Shown: positions 61,902-64,000 of the stretch, piece by piece
Position numbering within the stretch: the first letter of the stretch is position 1
Layout of the letters: each line of letters opens with the position of its first letter
Origin: Janthinobacterium fluminis
Lineage (GTDB): Bacteria; Pseudomonadota; Gammaproteobacteria; Burkholderiales; Burkholderiaceae_D
Length of the DNA stretch: 64,000 nucleotides
Reading direction: 5' to 3'
NCBI RefSeq assembly: GCF_028595325.1
Contig: NZ_JAQQXR010000011.1
Coordinates: 1 to 64,000 of the forward strand
Notes under the pieces: model-generated
The model's input: only the letters and a program-made list of their open reading frames with translations
Told to the model about the DNA's origin: nothing
The model's database searches: none
Program-made: the position numbers and the translations under genes

Positions 61902-62657
61902 TTACATGCGGAAGTGTTCACCCAGGTAGACCCGCCGCACCGATTCGTTGGCGATGATGTCGTCGGGCCGGCCCGAGGCCAGCACGGCGCCCTGGTTGAT
62001 GATGTAGGCGCGGTCGCAGATGCCCAGCGTTTCGCGCACGTTGTGGTCGGTGATCAGCACGCCGATGCCGCGCTCCTTGAGGAAGCGGACGATGCGCTGG
62101 ATCTCGATGACGGCGATCGGGTCGACGCCGGCGAAGGGTTCGTCGAGCAGCACGAAGCGCGGGTTGGTCGCCAGCGCGCGCGCGATCTCGACGCGGCGCC
62201 GCTCGCCGCCCGACAGCGACAGCGCCTGGTTCTCGCGCAGCTTCTCGATCTGCAGGTCGGCCAGCAGCGTGTCCAGGCGCGTCTCGATCTCCGCCTTCGT
62301 CAGCGCGCGGCCGTCGACGCTCTGGATCTCCAGCACGGCGCGGATATTGTCCTCCACCGTCAGCTTGCGGAACACCGACGCCTCCTGCGGCAGGTAGGAC
62401 AGGCCGAGCTGGGCGCGGCGGTGGATCGGCAGGGCCGAGATGTCGACGCCGCTGATGTCGATACTGCCGGCGTCCGACGGCACCAGGCCGACAATCATGT
62501 AGAAGGAGGTGGTCTTGCCGGCGCCGTTGGGCCCCAGCAGGCCGACCACTTCGCCGCACTCGACCTGCAGCGAGACGTCGTGCACGACCTGGCGCTTGCC
62601 GTAGCTCTTTTGCAGGCCGCGCACGATCAGGGTGCTGCCGCAGCGGGTGTCGGCCAT
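61902..62657 (-). CDS. lptB: LptB, ATPase of the lipopolysaccharide export ABC transporter
   Basis: A 251-residue ABC ATPase: Walker [21 protein letters not shown]-loop [11 protein letters not shown], signature [18 protein letters not shown] and Walker [17 protein letters not shown]. It powers LPS extraction from the inner membrane by LptBFG. Its ATG shares a base with the lptA stop (TAATG), so the two are translationally coupled. Confidence 0.96.
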   Translation of the reverse strand: MADTRCGSTLIVRGLQKSYGKRQVVHDVSLQVECGEVVGLLGPNGAGKTTSFYMIVGLVPSDAGSIDISGVDISALPIHRRAQLGLSYLPQEASVFRKLTVEDNIRAVLEIQSVDGRALTKAEIETRLDTLLADLQIEKLRENQALSLSGGERRRVEIARALATNPRFVLLDEPFAGVDPIAVIEIQRIVRFLKERGIGVLITDHNVRETLGICDRAYIINQGAVLASGRPDDIIANESVRRVYLGEHFRM

Positions 62658-63223
62658 TACTTCTTCCCCTGCGGCGCGGCCGGCGCGGTGGCGGCGCCGT
62701 GCGGCTGGATCACCATGCGCACCGAACCGCCGCCCGGCTTGCTTTCGCCGGTGGCCGTGTTTTCCATCGCGAACAATTCGCGCCGGCTGTCATACGAGAT
62801 GAACGGCCCCTCGGCCTCCTCGGTTTTCTTGCTGCCCTCAAGGCGGGTCAGCTTGGCCTTGGCGAACAGCTTGACCATCTCCGTCTTGTCGTCGTACTCG
62901 ACGCGTTCGGCCTCGCCCTCGACCCACAGGTCGCCCTCGCCGTCGCGCTTCTGGCGGAAGGTCGCCAGCTTGCCGGGCGCGGCCCAGAAGGTGGCGAACT
63001 GGTAGCCCTGCGGGTCGATCGTCACCAGCGCGCGGCCGGCCTTCATCGTCAGCGTGCCCTTGGTCAGCACGACGTTGCCGGTCAGCGTGCGGGTCTGCCT
63101 GACCTCGTCGGCGACGCCCTGTTCGGCGGTGATTTCCGTCTGCTTGCCCGAATCGGCCTTTTCCGCGCGGGCGGCGCCGCCGAAGGCTGCGCACATTAGC
63201 GCGAATAGCAACATGTTCTTCAT
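62657..63223 (-). CDS. lptA: LptA, periplasmic lipopolysaccharide transport protein
   Basis: A 188-residue protein with signal peptide ([20 protein letters not shown]) and an OstA-like beta-jellyroll: [38 protein letters not shown] and the following strands. It forms the periplasmic bridge between LptC and LptD. The C-terminus is Ala/Pro-rich. It lies 38 bases downstream of lptC. Confidence 0.93.
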   Translation of the reverse strand: MKNMLLFALMCAAFGGAARAEKADSGKQTEITAEQGVADEVRQTRTLTGNVVLTKGTLTMKAGRALVTIDPQGYQFATFWAAPGKLATFRQKRDGEGDLWVEGEAERVEYDDKTEMVKLFAKAKLTRLEGSKKTEEAEGPFISYDSRRELFAMENTATGESKPGGGSVRMVIQPHGAATAPAAPQGKK

Positions 63224-63261
63224 ATACTCACTCCTGAATAAGATCGGTGCCGGCGCGCCTG

Positions 63262-63852
63262 TCAGCGCGGCGCCGGCGGTATCGTGATGTGCAACTGGTG
63301 GGCGACGTCGATCTGGCGCGTCGCGTTGTTGGCGCGCATGCCAATGCCGTTCATGCGCGTGCTGCCCAGCAGCAGCGCCACGGCCTGGTCCGTTTCCATG
63401 CGGTCGGCGTCGGGAAACACCGTCAGCGCCGGCGTCTTCAAGTTCAAGCTTTGCACGGTGGGGCCGGCGGCGCGGTCGACGACGACATTGCCCGTCAGCC
63501 TGACCCGGCTGTTATCCTGGTCGATGCGGCCGCGCTCGGCGCGCACGTCCATCGGCGGCACGTCCGTCGACAGCTTGCGCACATAGGGCAGCTCGATGTC
63601 CGCCGAGTCGTCGACGGGCCGGTGCGTCAGCTTGGTGCCGGACACGATGTAGGCGGGCCGGCCCACCTTGTCCATGCGCACGATGCTGAAATTATCGACG
63701 AAATAATCGGGCTCGTTGCGCTGCTGGTCGCTCTGCATGTCCTGGCCGCGCTGGTTCACCAGCTGCAGCAGCCAGAAGCTGCCCAGCGCCAGCGCGGCGA
63801 TGGCCAGCACGCTGCCGCCAGTGCGCCAGCGGTGGGCGACGCGCTTACGCAT
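63262..63852 (-). CDS. lptC: LptC, inner-membrane anchored lipopolysaccharide export protein
   Basis: Starting at ATG 63852 (MRKRVAHRW) gives 196 residues. One membrane segment (about 12-32, GSVLAIAALALGSFWLLQLV) is followed by a periplasmic LptC domain (DYFVDNFSIVRMDKVGRPAYIVSGTKL, VRLTGNVVVDR). Two further in-frame ATGs, at 63867 and 63882, arise from a tripled 15-base unit, so the true start is uncertain by up to ten residues. It passes LPS from LptBFG to LptA. Confidence 0.92.
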   Translation of the reverse strand: MRKRVAHRWRTGGSVLAIAALALGSFWLLQLVNQRGQDMQSDQQRNEPDYFVDNFSIVRMDKVGRPAYIVSGTKLTHRPVDDSADIELPYVRKLSTDVPPMDVRAERGRIDQDNSRVRLTGNVVVDRAAGPTVQSLNLKTPALTVFPDADRMETDQAVALLLGSTRMNGIGMRANNATRQIDVAHQLHITIPPAPR

Positions 63853-63895
63853 AGCGCCCCCGGCCATAGCGCCCCCGGCCATGGCGCCCCCGGCG
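63851..63895. repeat. Three tandem 15-base units at the lptC start
   Basis: Units at 63851-63865, 63866-63880 and 63881-63895 read ATAGCGCCCCCGGCC twice and a third copy with two changes. Each carries, on the minus strand, a GGGGGC ribosome-binding-like core and an ATG in the lptC frame. Copy-number change would add or remove five residues without shifting the frame. Confidence 0.75.
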
Positions 63896-63912
63896 CGAAT
63901 CGGGCCGGCCGC

Positions 63913-64000
63913 TCATACGATGAACTGCGCCAGCACGCGCGCGTAATTGCCTTGGGCCCGCAGCAGCAGCTCGCACACCTCGCGCACGGCGCCGCGGCCG
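63913..64000 (-). CDS. kdsC: 3-deoxy-D-manno-octulosonate 8-phosphate phosphatase, C-terminal end
   Basis: Only the last 29 codons are in the window. They read GRGAVREVCELLLRAQGNYA and continue to a TGA at 63915-63913. This matches the C-terminus of KdsC (G-R-G-A-V-R-E-x-C), and the position before lptC-lptA-lptB is the expected one. KdsC dephosphorylates KDO-8-phosphate in lipopolysaccharide core synthesis. Confidence 0.85.
   Translation of the reverse strand, partial: GRGAVREVCELLLRAQGNYARVLAQFIV

Noticed and set aside
1..64000. tRNA or rRNA genes, insertion sequences, integrases, CRISPR arrays
   Set aside because: I looked for T-loop signatures, transposase or integrase motifs and regularly spaced direct repeats and found none that hold up.

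Overview
The window is about 68 percent GC and fully chromosomal in character. Everything recognisable points to a betaproteobacterium of the Oxalobacteraceae type (Massilia, Duganella or Janthinobacterium relatives). The pointers are a PhaM-type PHA granule regulator, a PEP-CTERM exoprotein, a ubiE-Tim44-ubiJ-ubiB quinone cluster, a non-discriminating-type AspRS, and the kdsC-lptC-lptA-lptB-rpoN-hpf order at the right edge. The genus is inference. No rRNA, tRNA, insertion sequence, prophage or CRISPR array was seen.

Layout. 1-5200: start of a Pro-rich membrane-anchored protein, divergent phaM, a small protein, a histidine kinase/TPR response-regulator pair and a DUF418-like membrane protein. 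5300-10660: tag-mnmC (overlapping), then a MocR-type regulator divergent from a GNAT-OsmC-PaiB operon. 10670-14000: a methyltransferase, a Tat-exported PhoD phosphatase and an HxlR regulator. 14600-19470: a minimal Csu-type chaperone-usher pilus operon (pilin, chaperone, usher, two-domain tip protein) with a small convergent secreted protein at its tail and a response regulator with AraC-type output at its head. 20450-26740: a TonB receptor, an exported SAM hydroxide adenosyltransferase, a periplasmic solute-binding protein, a short structured leader with an intrinsic terminator, and small membrane and GNAT proteins.

26765-34283 is a fatty-acid beta-oxidation operon read on the minus strand: TetR regulator, acyl-CoA dehydrogenase, 3-hydroxyacyl-CoA dehydrogenase/enoyl-CoA hydratase, hotdog thioesterase, thiolase and enoyl-CoA hydratase. 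34480-41830 holds Hsp15, clsB, its usual EEP-family partner, an M48 peptidase carrying a type IV pilin-like C-terminal domain, nudB, aspS, a DUF502 protein and an FmdB zinc ribbon. 42180-48530 holds the PEP-CTERM protein, a TPMT-like methyltransferase and the ubiquinone genes, fed by a HIT protein and a very large FAD/Fe-S oxidoreductase (48528-52550). 52777-58764: YqaA, ilvA, queF, then ptsN-hprK-rapZ. 58801-64000: a 3-hydroxyisobutyryl-CoA hydrolase-like protein, hpf, rpoN, lptB, lptA, lptC and the end of kdsC.

Most genes are housekeeping. The least ordinary items are the M48-pilin fusion, the MnmC with an eroded methyltransferase half, the exported SAM hydrolase, the leader RNA at about 25440-25600, two related-looking long inverted repeats (11606-11667 and 41903-42019), and the ptsN-hprK-rapZ block that faces rpoN-hpf instead of following it. 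I did not find a multi-gene system that I can defend as wholly new.
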